Shown here: positions 10,561-20,846 of the stretch, in pieces
Layout: every line of letters starts with the position of its first letter
How positions within the stretch are numbered: position 1 is the stretch's first letter
Assembly: GCA_026874595.1 (NCBI GenBank)
Contig: CM049320.1
Span: forward strand, 22,887,714 to 22,951,713
DNA from: Sipunculus nudus
Lineage: Eukaryota; Annelida; Sipuncula; Golfingiida; Sipunculidae
Length of the DNA stretch: 64,000 bases
Direction: 5' to 3'
Program-made: the position numbers and the translations under genes
The notes under the pieces: generated by a model
Told to the model about the DNA's origin: nothing
Database searches by the model: none
The model's input: the letters and a program-made list of their open reading frames with translations, nothing else

Positions 10561-11720
10561 GCGTAAAAAAGTTTTTTTTCATTGGGGTTTGATTGGCGTT
10601 ATAGCGGCAATATTCGCGCTTCCTTGAACAGGGGGGTGTCTGGGGGGGGGGGGGGTCTGGAGGGGAGGGGGGTGTGCCCCCCTCAAAAGCTGTTTTTGTT
10701 TTCAAAGTGAATTGGCGCAATTAGCTGTATACATTAAGTGAAATTTCGATTAAAATAAACAAAATTACCATCGAATATGACATATTTGTCAGATAATGAA
10801 TGATTACCGTATATGATTACAAACAAATGGAATTTTGGGCTTTAATGATTATATGACTGGCAGTGAGAATATTTTGGTTTTTGACTTTTGATTACTGAGC
10901 TGACTTTCAGAAAAGCTTAGCAATAACGATGGCTGTTTCCTTTGGTGTGTGGTCAGAAGGCTACACGCACACAATTCACAACATTAAACCTCGAAAATTT
11001 TCACTCAGATCCAGACACTTCCTACTGAGATTTCATTAAGACCAAAATGTCAAGGACCTTTTAATTGTCATTATTAGTTCATTTCATAAAGAAATTAAAA
11101 TTTTGTTATAATAGCCATACTGATGAATCATAATTTATTCAGAGGATTATTGTAACTTCACAACACTTATTATGCCACCTTTGTGTTTTCCACACTTTTT
11201 TATCAAACAAATGATTTAAACTGAAAAGGTAATACAAGAGTAAAGTTCATTCATACATGTGTTGTTGTCAGGAGGTAAAAACCCTTGAATTTCTTAATTT
11301 GGACATATTGACAAAATAAGCTCAATGACAGTGAAAATTCACACTAAAACTAATATTTCTCAGCAATCCTGAAAGTTGGTGTGCTTACTGGTCAGTCATT
11401 GTAGTCAACCTACAGTTGCCGTTATGTTAAGGCAAACAGTTCCCATTGGATAAAAAAAAATTACATGTGTCACGGATAAATAAAATCCCATTTACCTTAT
11501 AATCTATGTACTTTTATCTAGAAATTCTCTTTTCTCAATAATGCTCGCAAGGATGAAGATCAACACGTTAATCCTTGGTACCCTCGCATCTACTACAACT
11601 TAATGTTTGCACATTTTATTGTTGTTTTTTATATGTTTTTTTGCTTTGAGATACTGAAGGTTGCGATGAATCAGTCAAATAAATAGTTTCAAGTGAACAA
11701 CAATATTTTGAGTAATCAGA
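10561..11720. other. No gene seen; G-rich patch then AT-rich spacer
   Basis: 10630-10680 is an unusual G-rich patch containing a 14-base G run (10642-10655) and further runs. The remainder is AT-rich and holds no frame longer than about 80 codons with any recognisable motif. Confidence 0.5.
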
Positions 11721-11721
11721 A

Positions 11722-12030
11722 CGGCTTCTGTGGCTCAGAGGTACAGCGCAGGACTCAAAGTGGGGAGATCGTGAGTTCAAACCTCAGCCAAGGCCGTGAG
11801 ATTTTTCAGGGTCGTTACTAACCCATGCAGGTTGAGCTCTCTGCAGGCTTAATGGGGAGGCTATGCCCAACAGTCATGTTTCACTCACAAACGAGTGCGC
11901 CTTTCGGGGGTTCCTCGGTGTTATGACCCAGCAGGGATGACAAAAACCCAGGACCCGCAGGAGGGGTACACCGAACCTGGTTGACACCAGGATAACCGGG
12001 TATTAGCTCCTGTCACGTAGTCTGAAACCG
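11722..12030 (+). mobile_element. tRNA-derived SINE
   Basis: The first 75 bases (11722-11796) form a tRNA-like head with a Pol III box A (TGGCTCAGAGG, 11731-11741) and box B (GAGTTCAAACCTC, 11773-11785). The outer ends CGGCTT and AAGGCCG are almost complementary. The anticodon arm does not pair, so it is not a functional tRNA. A roughly 230-base tRNA-unrelated body follows, without an obvious poly(A) tail. Confidence 0.65.
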
Positions 12031-12734
12031 AAATGGAACTCTGCAGATGTACATAGTAAAAGTTAAGCAAGCATTTGAAAAAAATGGAGGCGGTTACCTC
12101 CACCTCCACCCCCCCCCCCCCCCCCAATAAAAATAATAAGAAAAATGAATATTGCAAATTTATTTGCAGACATTCTTGCAAAATACTCGCCCAATAGGCA
12201 AATTTTAGAAGAATAACAGATGCATGAAGGTAGGAGTTCCTATATATGGCCAATAATGCTAGAATGTGATATGATTCAACATATAATTAAATATCAGAGA
12301 GGTCATGCCATCTTTATGAGTGTGTTTTATTTTATTTTTGAATGCTTCTATTTGACATAAAATAACTGATGTCAGTGTACAAAACCCTTCATTGGGATGT
12401 GACTTGTTGTAGGTACAAGATCTGAGGACAGAAGTGTATAGCTAAGCCTATTGATTTCAGATAATTCCTATGCTATCCAAATAATTCTGTCACCAAAATT
12501 ATGCTTTATCTAATTTTTGGTAAAACCATAAGACATTGCAAAATATTTCTTGTATGATGATTTTTCCCATCACTTCAACATATTACCTAAGAAATCCCAT
12601 TGGAAAACCCATTTGAATTATGGGCAATTGATGTTAACTTTTCAGTTTGTTAATTGTTACGGAACCTAATATCAACAGATCACGTAGTCGTGACGGGCCT
12701 AAATGTTGTTATGGAGATAAAAAAAATCAGATTC
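12031..12734. other. No gene seen
   Basis: AT-rich spacer with a 17-base C run at 12109-12125. It adjoins the outer edge of the LTR at 12735. Confidence 0.5.
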
Positions 12735-13409
12735 TGTAACACTATAGGCAGCGTGAAATGTCTAGGGGAATGAATAAAGAAGTCAGTGTTTTTTTTTTGT
12801 TAACAAATAACTATAATTTATTCTTAAAACAATCCTAACGTTACGATACACTAAATCATTACAATTTCACAGTATAACAACAGTATAATAGCAAATCAAT
12901 ACCATCACACAGTAAAATAAACAAAGTGCACAGTATCTGGATACCACCACTGTGACAGCGATTAGCCCTTTAAAATGTATAAGCCGGATGAACAGTTCAC
13001 ACAAATCTTCGCAGAGAATAACAGTCCAATGTAATTACAAAATCAATCTACTGCAATCCAAACTGAAATCCTGGCAGTGATCCGAAAGGAATATTCTCTC
13101 ACCTCTCTACTCCCGGCTCAAAAACACAGCCCCTATTTATAACTTCTCCTCAAGCCGAGAACTTTCCATTTCTCGATTCCAAAGAACCTAACATGATACA
13201 CAGTTCACACGCGTTACAAGAAACATCTAGAACAACGTCGCTGTGTTTCTACATATCAGGGTTCACACGTGGGCCAACCCGGCTCGGCCAGGCGGGAAAG
13301 CCCCAGACTAGCATGACAGCGAGAGTTAACCAGTGCAACACCCGGCCAGGCGAGGCCGCTACAACACGAGTTACGCCTGTGTCACACAATAAAAATGACA
13401 TCTGCAACA
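12735..13409 (-). repeat. 3' LTR of the Gmr1-like element
   Basis: On the minus strand the LTR begins TGTTGCAGATG right after a purine tract and ends AGTGTTACA, giving 675 bp with TG...CA ends. It holds a TATAAATAG box at 13141-13133 and an AATAAA signal at 12822-12817, in the expected promoter-before-polyadenylation order. There is no 5' LTR in the window, so age cannot be estimated from LTR divergence. The end position rests on the TG..CA rule alone. Confidence 0.7.
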
Positions 13410-13419
13410 CTCCGCCTCC
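13410..13419 (-). other. Polypurine tract
   Basis: GGAGGCGGAG immediately precedes the TGTT start of the LTR on the minus strand, the expected primer site for plus-strand DNA synthesis. Confidence 0.6.
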
Positions 13420-13541
13420 TGTAAGGAAAAATAAAGTTTTCTCATAAAAACTTTCTTTTTGCGATCACAATCACAATTTTTATAAATATCTCAAAAATCA
13501 TCTTATTTACAACATTATATAAACATCTCATTTACAACATT

Positions 13542-14180
13542 TCATAAACATCTCGATAAGCAATCAGCAAGTCCATTGTCTTTCCCTATAATGTGTTTGA
13601 TTTCAAGGTTGTAATCCTGTAAGAACAAACTCCATCTCAACATTCTTTGTTTTTTACTGTTCAACTTGTTCATGAACGTGAGGGGATTGACTGATGAAGT
13701 AACATAAACTTCAAATAGTTGCAATGCCAAAATCAATGCCAAACATTCTTTTTCAATAGTGGAGTAGTTTTTCTGGTTTGCATTAAACTTTCTTTTCAAA
13801 TAACTAATTGGATGATCTATGCCATCATTGCCTTCTTGTAACAACACAGCACCAGCAGCAGTATCACTAGCATCTACAGCTAACATAAAAGGTACAAAAA
13901 GGTCTGGAGCTACCAAAAATGGTGAACTTTGCAGAATTGCTTTCAAATTATGAAATGCATGTTCACACTGAACATTCCATACAAACTTTTGTTTCTTCTT
14001 TAACAAATTTGTCAAAGGTTCAGCTACAGCAGAAAAATTTGGACAAAACTTCCTGTAGTATCCAACCATACCAAATAAGTGCATTATTTGCTTTTTGTTT
14101 TCTGGTCTAGGAAAGGCAGAAATAGCACTTATTTTAGCATCAACAGGTTTTACTTGACCCTGCACTACAATATGACCCAA
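13542..14180 (-). pseudogene. RT connection and RNase H of Gmr1-like element
   Basis: A 212-codon open stretch. Its first ~95 residues are the gypsy RT thumb/connection region (motifs GYYRKFCPNFS and PLTNLLKK). The remainder is RNase H, with DASDTAAGAVLLQE and the YSTIEKECLALILAL helix containing the catalytic E. The later YTDHNPL-type motif is shortened, retaining only VNPLTF, so the residues that normally hold a further catalytic D are lost by an in-frame deletion. It ends at a stop about 130 bases before the LTR. Confidence 0.85.
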
Positions 14181-14630
14181 AAATGTTACTTGTGCATGAC
14201 TAAACTAAGATTTTACTAAGTTGATCGTCAGACGTGCTTCACTGAGTCATTTGAAGAGGTCCCGAAGAATTTGTAGATGTTTCTCCCAGGTGTCGCTGTA
14301 CACGATAAGGTCATCAATATATGCGTCGCAGCCCTGAATGTCCTTGACAACCATATGGATGAGGCGCTGGAATGTGGCTAGCGAGTTCTTCTTGCCAAAC
14401 GGCATAACTTTATACTGGTACCGTCCTTCTTTCGCTCATTCTGTCAGTGGAACTTGCCAGAATCCTTTTAGCAAGTCAAACTTGGAAACATATCTGGAGC
14501 TACCGACTCTATCAATACAACCATCGAACCTCGGAATTGGGAACGTGTCAGTCTTTGTGACAGAGTTCAGTTTTCGATAATCTGTGCACATACGGTAACT
14601 TCCATCAGGTTTTGGCACAAGAATACATGG
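14181..14630 (-). pseudogene. Reverse transcriptase core of Gmr1-like element
   Basis: Contains PKPDGSYRMCTDYRKLNS, SKFDLLKGFWQVPLTE and the active-site YIDD (14321-14310). Decay is visible as a TAA in the WSSPC-type motif near 14632, a TGA at the end of the QVPLTE segment (about 14435), a missing block between that stop and RRYQYKVMPFG, and further stops in the palm-thumb stretch near 14250-14200. The catalytic aspartates of YIDD are intact although the frame is broken. Confidence 0.85.
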
Positions 14631-15232
14631 TTAACTCCAGTTACTGTTACTAGGTTCAATAAAATCATTGTCCAGCAAATACTGAATCTCATCCTGTAGA
14701 TACTTTTGCTTTTCTGGATTAAATCTATATGGATGTTGCTTGACTGCGCTTGCCTCCCCAACATCGACGTCATGGCACAACATGTTAGTTCGCGTTGCAA
14801 TGTCACTAAACAAATGTTCATAATTCCGCAGCAGGTTCTTGAGGTCTTGTTGTTCTTGTGCGGTTAGGTGTGACAGTTTAGCTTCAAGGTTGTTAAGCAC
14901 GTCTGAGTTTTTTAGTGGTACTGCTCCACAATGAATGTCTACATCACACGTACAATCAGTTTCTACTTTAATTGGGCCAGGGTCAGTTTTTACACAATTA
15001 ACAACAGTAACATTAAGTACAACATCTGATGTGCTATTTCTGTCATTATATGGTTTCAACATGTTATTATGGCACAGTTGTTTTTTCTTACGCCTATCTG
15101 GTATTAACAGTATGTAATTTAAATCACCGACTTTCTTGTCAACAATGTAAGGACCAAAATACCTAGCTTTCAGAGGTCTGCCAGGGATGGGTAGTGAGGC
15201 AAGGACCTTTTAACCAGGCTCAAACGTCCTAC
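14631..15232 (-). pseudogene. Integrase GPY/F module fused in frame to RT N-terminus
   Basis: The frame starts with the integrase C-terminal region (RYFGPYIVD, GPY at 15155-15147, then LNYILLIPDRRKKK). It passes LKPYNDRNS and a low-similarity acidic linker, then enters the gypsy RT N-terminal region (LRNYEHLFSD, HPYRFNPEK, LLDNDFIEPSNS). One stop lies near 15210, before the GPY. A single frame through both domains is the key evidence for IN-before-RT order. Confidence 0.85.
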
Positions 15233-15318
15233 TTATAGTGTGCTTGTCATACTTTGTTTTCATTTTACTTTGTGCAAATTTTAGATTTGACTTTGCAATC
15301 TCACAAGCATTGTGTAGT

Positions 15319-15950
15319 TTAGTGCGAAAGTCTGAGACATACTGCAATAAACGAAGAGATCAGGATTTTCACACAAGAGTTTTTCTTTAAGCATTGTCCA
15401 AAAACTAGTTCAAAGGGACTGAAACCTAAAGACTCTTGGAAGGATTCCCTGACAGCAAACAGCAATAGGTTGATTCCTTCATCCCAGTCTTTCTGTGTGT
15501 AATAAAAATAAGTCCTAATCATGTTGTTTAATGTTTGTTTTGTACCTAGCTCAAGCATAACTTGTTGGAATAAGCCAGACATAAAATTAGACCCTTGGTC
15601 AGACTGGACGGATTTTTGTAATCGAAAAGTTGTTCAGAGCCTTGACAACACTTTTGGCATTAATTTTTCGCAATGGTATTGCCTCAGTAGATGCGAACAT
15701 AATTGTCAGCAAGTATTCATGTCCAGATTTTGTTTTGGGCAGTGGTCCAACACAGTCAACAAAAATCCTACTAAATGGTTCCTCGAAAGCAGGAATAGGC
15801 CTAAGTGGAGCTTTAGGAGGATTCTGATTGGGCTTGCCTGCCATCTGGCATGTATGGGATGATTTACAATATTGTACAACATCAGTCCTGAAATTAGGCC
15901 AATAGAAGTGTGTCTGAAATTAGGCCAATAGAAGTGTGTACTAAATTTCT
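15319..15950 (-). pseudogene. Integrase zinc-finger end and catalytic core
   Basis: The CC half of the HHCC finger (CKSSHTC) is followed by the catalytic core in two frames. D1 is in FVDCVGPLPKTKSG (15757-15755). D2 is in DQGSNF (15600-15583), in another frame. The conserved TLNNMIRTY and DWDEGINLLLFAVRE segment follows directly after the MLELG helix, so the block that should carry the catalytic glutamate has been deleted. A 26-bp tandem duplication (15888-15939) adds a frameshift within the finger region. Confidence 0.8.
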
Positions 15951-15956
15951 GATAAG

Positions 15957-16930
15957 TTTTGGAGGTTACCACCGAAAACAGCCGAACTGCATTCGGCAAA
16001 GACCGGAATTCCTGCATCTCTAGCGCAGGATTAAAGTCTATTGTGTGTATGAATACCGTGTCTATCAATGACGGATTTAAGCATATTTAGCTTGACATTT
16101 GACCAAGTTACCGACTCACATATATGGTGAGTAAATGTGAAAGAAAGTGACTCTGGATCCCTTGCCTCTCATTTCTTATATCAGCAGGCAATGATAAATA
16201 TCCCCAAATTCATCACTGTAATCCTTTCGCATAATGTTGAAATGACCACAACCAGTGTCGCTGCACTTTTACCTTGCATTTACATCTTTAATAATTCTAG
16301 TTGTATCACGTAGACTATCCAAGGAAGCATGTGTAAGTATCTGTTTTTTTATTTACAATGACGCGTCACGGGTATTACACCACAAAATAGATTCCACAGG
16401 TTTACCAATATATAAAATATGTGTCATGGACAAATAAGTCCTGTTGGTTAATATTGTCGATGCATACTCTATATTTTCTCGATTTACTCATTTTGTTGTA
16501 ATTTAATCACTGTTTCAGCGAAAAATCGTTCTATTCGAATGAATTTGGGCATAGTATAATTGATATACATAGACAGACCGTCTGTGTGGAGCATGATTTT
16601 TGGAATGCTATGTAAAATAATATGTAACTTCATGTAAAATAACAAAAAAATGTCATGTTATATAACAGAAAATTCCAGAAAGATCACATGTTATGTCATG
16701 GAAATGAAACATGACATGTCAGTGAGATAACTTGGTAATATTGTGGTGTAACATGCATTTAACTGCAATTTTTACAGCAACTTTTACTGGCAACCCTGCT
16801 ACCAGTATATATTACTATAAATATACTTGGCAAGTTTTGGAATGACATTGTAAAATATCATTAAAATCATGTAAAGATACATGCAAATATTATATGGAAC
16901 AATTACTTGGAAATCTTACATGATTAAACA
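15957..16930. repeat. Module A, left border of duplicated unit 1
   Basis: GGAGGTTACCACCGAAAACA starts a module also found at 30560, 47080 and 56863. It includes a conserved hairpin GCCGAA-CTGCA-TTCGGC (15981-15997), then a run rich in ACATGTAAA/TTTACATG pieces (16600-16930). It is non-coding. The Gmr1-like element abuts its left side. Confidence 0.75.
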
Positions 16931-19900
16931 AATCAAACTTTAAAAATTCTAAAATGGAGCCGATATAAAAATCCAATTACCATTTAATTCCCCTACTTGA
17001 AAGAAAAACAGACTATTCAAATAATAAGCTATATAAAGGTCTTCACATTTTAAGAGTTATTTACAATATGTGAGATAAAGCAGGAAGTAGAACAGTACAG
17101 GTGGCACCAGCTGCAACCTATCCACTAAAACCAGGTATTCTTAGTAAAATTTTAGGCTATTCCTAGGATATTCAAGCAAAATACACTTTTCATACAAACA
17201 TATAAAAAATACCTTTTCTTCAATGATTAAAGTCTGTTTCTATAATTTTAATTCAATTTTTTTCTTAAAAAATAAATAAACATATAATGACTAGAATATC
17301 AGCAGAAGTTGATAAAATCCCTCAGCTAAAAGAGGTATGTATGGGTAGTAGCAGAAAACAAGTATGAACTATCTGTTCTCAAACTGATGAAGATCTGTTA
17401 AAATGTCTCTAGTTGAAGTCAACAACTTGAATGGTAAAAACATGTTGTACCAATCAATGTGTTGTAACAGAAGTGATATAGATTTGTATCATGATAAACA
17501 CTGTGTAGGGGATAACCTGTACAGTAAGATATCCTTAGACATCCTGAAGGCTTGACCGAGAGTTTATTGATATACATCTGGATTGTAGAAATTAAATGAC
17601 TGTGTTAAATTATTTCGGAGATTTCCCACTCACAAAAAAAAGGAAAAGGCTAAAAAAAATAGTAAATGTACTGACGCTGAAGGTGCCACCACCACAGCAT
17701 GTTTAATAACGATCGATCCAGTGGTTCCTGAGAAATTTTAAAAGAATTTTACTGTTAATAACTTTGTGACATGCAATGTAGGCCACGTTAACCAATTTTT
17801 AAATGAGACAATATATTGATATATTTCTGCCATGAAGAAAGAATGTGCCTATGCATAATTCTTTGAGATATCCAGCTCAGACGAGCTGAAATTTATAAAA
17901 TGAAGAAACTGTGAGTGGCGCCAACAGGCTGCTGCGACCGTTACGGATCACCAACGCCTATAAGCCTACAATATTTATAACAATCCATCATGTGGTTTTT
18001 GAGAGAAATATCAAGTTTTTTTCATGTAAACAGCTGAGTGATATTAAAAATATCTTGATATCAACTTAAGAAAATACAACCCATGGGCCATGCTAACCCA
18101 TGCTTAACAGATTTTGACAAATAGGAATAACATGTACATGTATTAATTATTAATGTTATGATCTGGTGAAAAATATTTGCAAAGTCAACTTGAACAATAT
18201 TTTTTTGCCCATAGTTTTCAGACAACTGGTTACACTAACTTTACTTCCAAGAACTTTCAGCATGCTTATTTAGAAGATTCCATGTCTGACAATTTGTGTC
18301 CATCTGACTTATAGGGTCATATTCTTTCACAAAGTTCACAGAATATAGCTCACAGTAACTATATATAAATATAATACATGTATAGGGTTTCCAAGAAGAT
18401 TATGCTGAAACTTCCCTGAATCTTAATTAAATTCCAAATTACTTGGACTTTGAGCCCGTATGATTAACTGCGTGGTAACAGCATCTTTTATATAGATCTT
18501 GCAGAATATAGGTCGCAGGGACCAAGTTCGGGTGTCCAAAGAGACATTACAATTACATAATTTTACATTAAGAAGACGTTTCTAGATCCAAAAGTAAAGA
18601 TGAATGCCATGTCTGAATTTTTAGGTGCTATAAATTATGTTTTCCACTCGTAGTCCACATAATATAGGCCATCATCTCCTAATCTCAGGTGTTGAAGGAT
18701 ATTTTTAACTTAAGTTTCTAGGTCAATCCATTATGATTTGTGCCCGTCTGACCCTCACAGTGCAAAAATATTTTTTTCTTAAGCTGGCAGAATATAGTTC
18801 TTAGTGTTCTAATTTAGGAGTTAAAGTAGACTTGCCAAGGACCTTCCTCGATTTTATACCACAAGGTTCTAGATCTAACCGTTAGGTTACGTGCCAAGTC
18901 TGACTGTTAGGAAGCTAAACTTTATGTTTTGCGCCCACAGTTCACAGAACATATGCCACTATGACCTAATTTCAGGATTCTAAGGAAATTTGCTCAGGGC
19001 TGCTCAGGATATAATGTTAGTAGATGTTTTAGAGTGGTCGATATAGGTCAGATGATTTAGAGTTAGCTCAGCCATAAACATGTTTTATGAGCTTTGAACC
19101 ATCAACTGACACATGAACAGTAATGGCATCTTATAAATCATTCAATATATTCTTGAAGTCTTTTAGCTTTCTCCACAGTTGGTGAATTTTGATTCATTGT
19201 TTGGACTTGCCCCTTTCTTCCTTTATCTATTTTTCTCTCTCTGTCGGGGTTTATGACCACAAACATCCTAAAACATATATTCTATTTCTATAAGGATCTT
19301 TCACCTCCTTTGTATTTATATGATAATAATTGTAGCATCAGAAAACAGACTCATTACGATAAAATCCTTCATATAATGATACCCTTTTAAAATTTTACCA
19401 ACAAACAAACAAGGAAAAAAAACGACAGTACATTCACAAAATGTTCACAGGAAACAAAATTGCAGTGATTGAGATACAATATCAATCTCCAGCTAAAGGA
19501 GAATTAAACTTATTTATGTTAGTACAAACAACATTTATAAAACAAGGGACCAATTTACAGATGGACAGACAGATGGCCCAGACCAACTGATCAAAATTTC
19601 ACTTTCTGCTAAGTTAGGGGAATCAGGATATAATGTTTAAATTATTCCATATTTTTTTCAGAAAATCCATTTTGGTAGGGGCATGATGAAAATGTTTGCA
19701 TTTTTTATATTTTTCAATTATATTATTATAGAAATTTAATTAATTTGCAAAACAAACAAAAACCCTGAAAATATTAGTAATTCAGAATTATTTTCTAACA
19801 GTTTTATCCTTAGTTTGGCTTATAACATTCTCATTCCATATTATGCAGACACATCTTTTTATTATTTTTTAAATCATAAAGATATTAAAATGAATATAAA

Positions 19901-20172
19901 GAACATTAATTTTTCAGGACGAAATCACAAAAAAGTGACCCATGGGTCATGACACTCGGTTGACTAGGAAGACATTCAAAAAAGGAATTTATCATCTGTA
20001 TACCAACTTGTGCAGGTCGTATCCCCATTCAATTGTTTCAGTTAAAATTCTTAAAATCAATAAGAAGGAAAGGTTCCATGATAATATGTACAGCCATTCC
20101 CATCAAACCTAGCCTTTCTGTTTGCAATCTGCTCGGATAAAAATGACCATGCACTTTGTTTAAGGACATCTC

Positions 20173-20428
20173 TGGATATCAAGACAGAAGATTCTAGATC
20201 CAACAGTAAAGTTGTGTACCCTATCTGACTGGGTACTTAAAATATTTTTGACCATTAAAATAGGTAACGATTTCCTGATTTCTGGTTTCTATGGTTTCGC
20301 TGGATATCAAGACAGAAGATTCTAGATCCAGCAGTAAAGTTGTGTACCCTGTCTGACTGTCTTGGTACTTATAACAGTGGAACATTCTAGGGCTAGCAGA
20401 TACAATTTGTGTCCATCTGATTTTCAGG
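20173..20428. repeat. 128-bp tandem duplication inside copy 1
   Basis: TGGATATCAAGACAGAAGAT begins at 20173 and again at 20301, each followed by TCTAGATCCA.CAGTAAAGTT. The matching place in copy 2 (51062) has the motif once, so the duplication arose after the copies separated or was lost in copy 2. Confidence 0.85.
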
Positions 20429-20831
20429 GAGCTAAAAATCATGTTTTCACCCAATTGTTCATAGAAAATAGATAACCAGGTCTTAATTTTATGTGTCCAT
20501 GCATATTTACCCAGGAACTGCCTGAATGCGATGTTAAAAGATTCTAGGCCTAGCGACTGACTGACTGGTCGATCAAAATCATGTTTTAAGCCAGTAGTTT
20601 ACAAAATATAGGTCACCATGAGCTTATGTCAGGTTTGCAAGGAGATTGTCCTAGGACCTACCTCGATCTGGTGAGAAGTTTCTTGATCTAAAAGTTATAA
20701 TTAAGAGCCCTATTAACCGACAAACTGCATCATCTTTAGAACTCAAAACAGAAAAAGATGAGTAATAGGTTTCCTATCAAATTTCTAACTATTCTGGAGA
20801 GTATTTTCGAGCCCCATAGCTCAAAGGATAA

Positions 20832-20846
20832 AGGTCACATTGACCT
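20832..20846. promoter_or_regulatory. Perfect IR3 palindrome (ERE consensus)
   Basis: AGGTCACATTGACCT. Neighbouring units give AGGTCACCATGAGCT (20610-20624) and AGGTCACTATAACCT (20986-21000), each one base from consensus. It matches the estrogen-response-element consensus; function is untested. Confidence 0.5.

Larger units (their letters stand above)
12735..15955 (-). mobile_element. Decayed Gmr1-like Ty3/gypsy LTR retrotransposon
   Basis: Reading the minus strand: integrase (about 15950-15070), reverse transcriptase (about 14950-14190), RNase H (about 13900-13542), a purine tract and a 3' LTR. All domains are of Ty3/gypsy type, yet integrase comes first. The integrase GPY/F module and the start of the RT region are in one reading frame across 15230-14631, so the order is real and not two abutting elements. 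This order defines the Gmr1 group of gypsy elements. The left part (gag, protease, integrase N-terminus and 5' LTR) is missing: homology stops near 15955 where the repeat module A begins. Several stops, frameshifts and internal deletions make it inactive. Confidence 0.85.

Noticed and set aside
11722-11796. Functional tRNA gene
   Set aside because: A and B boxes are present but the anticodon arm does not pair. SINE head preferred.
13193-13447. Plus-strand frame of 84 codons
   Set aside because: Lies antisense to the LTR of the Gmr1-like element.
13542-15844. Two separate gypsy elements (one ending in IN, the next starting with RT)
   Set aside because: No LTR, gag or protease lies between them, and GPY/F and RT N-terminus share one frame.
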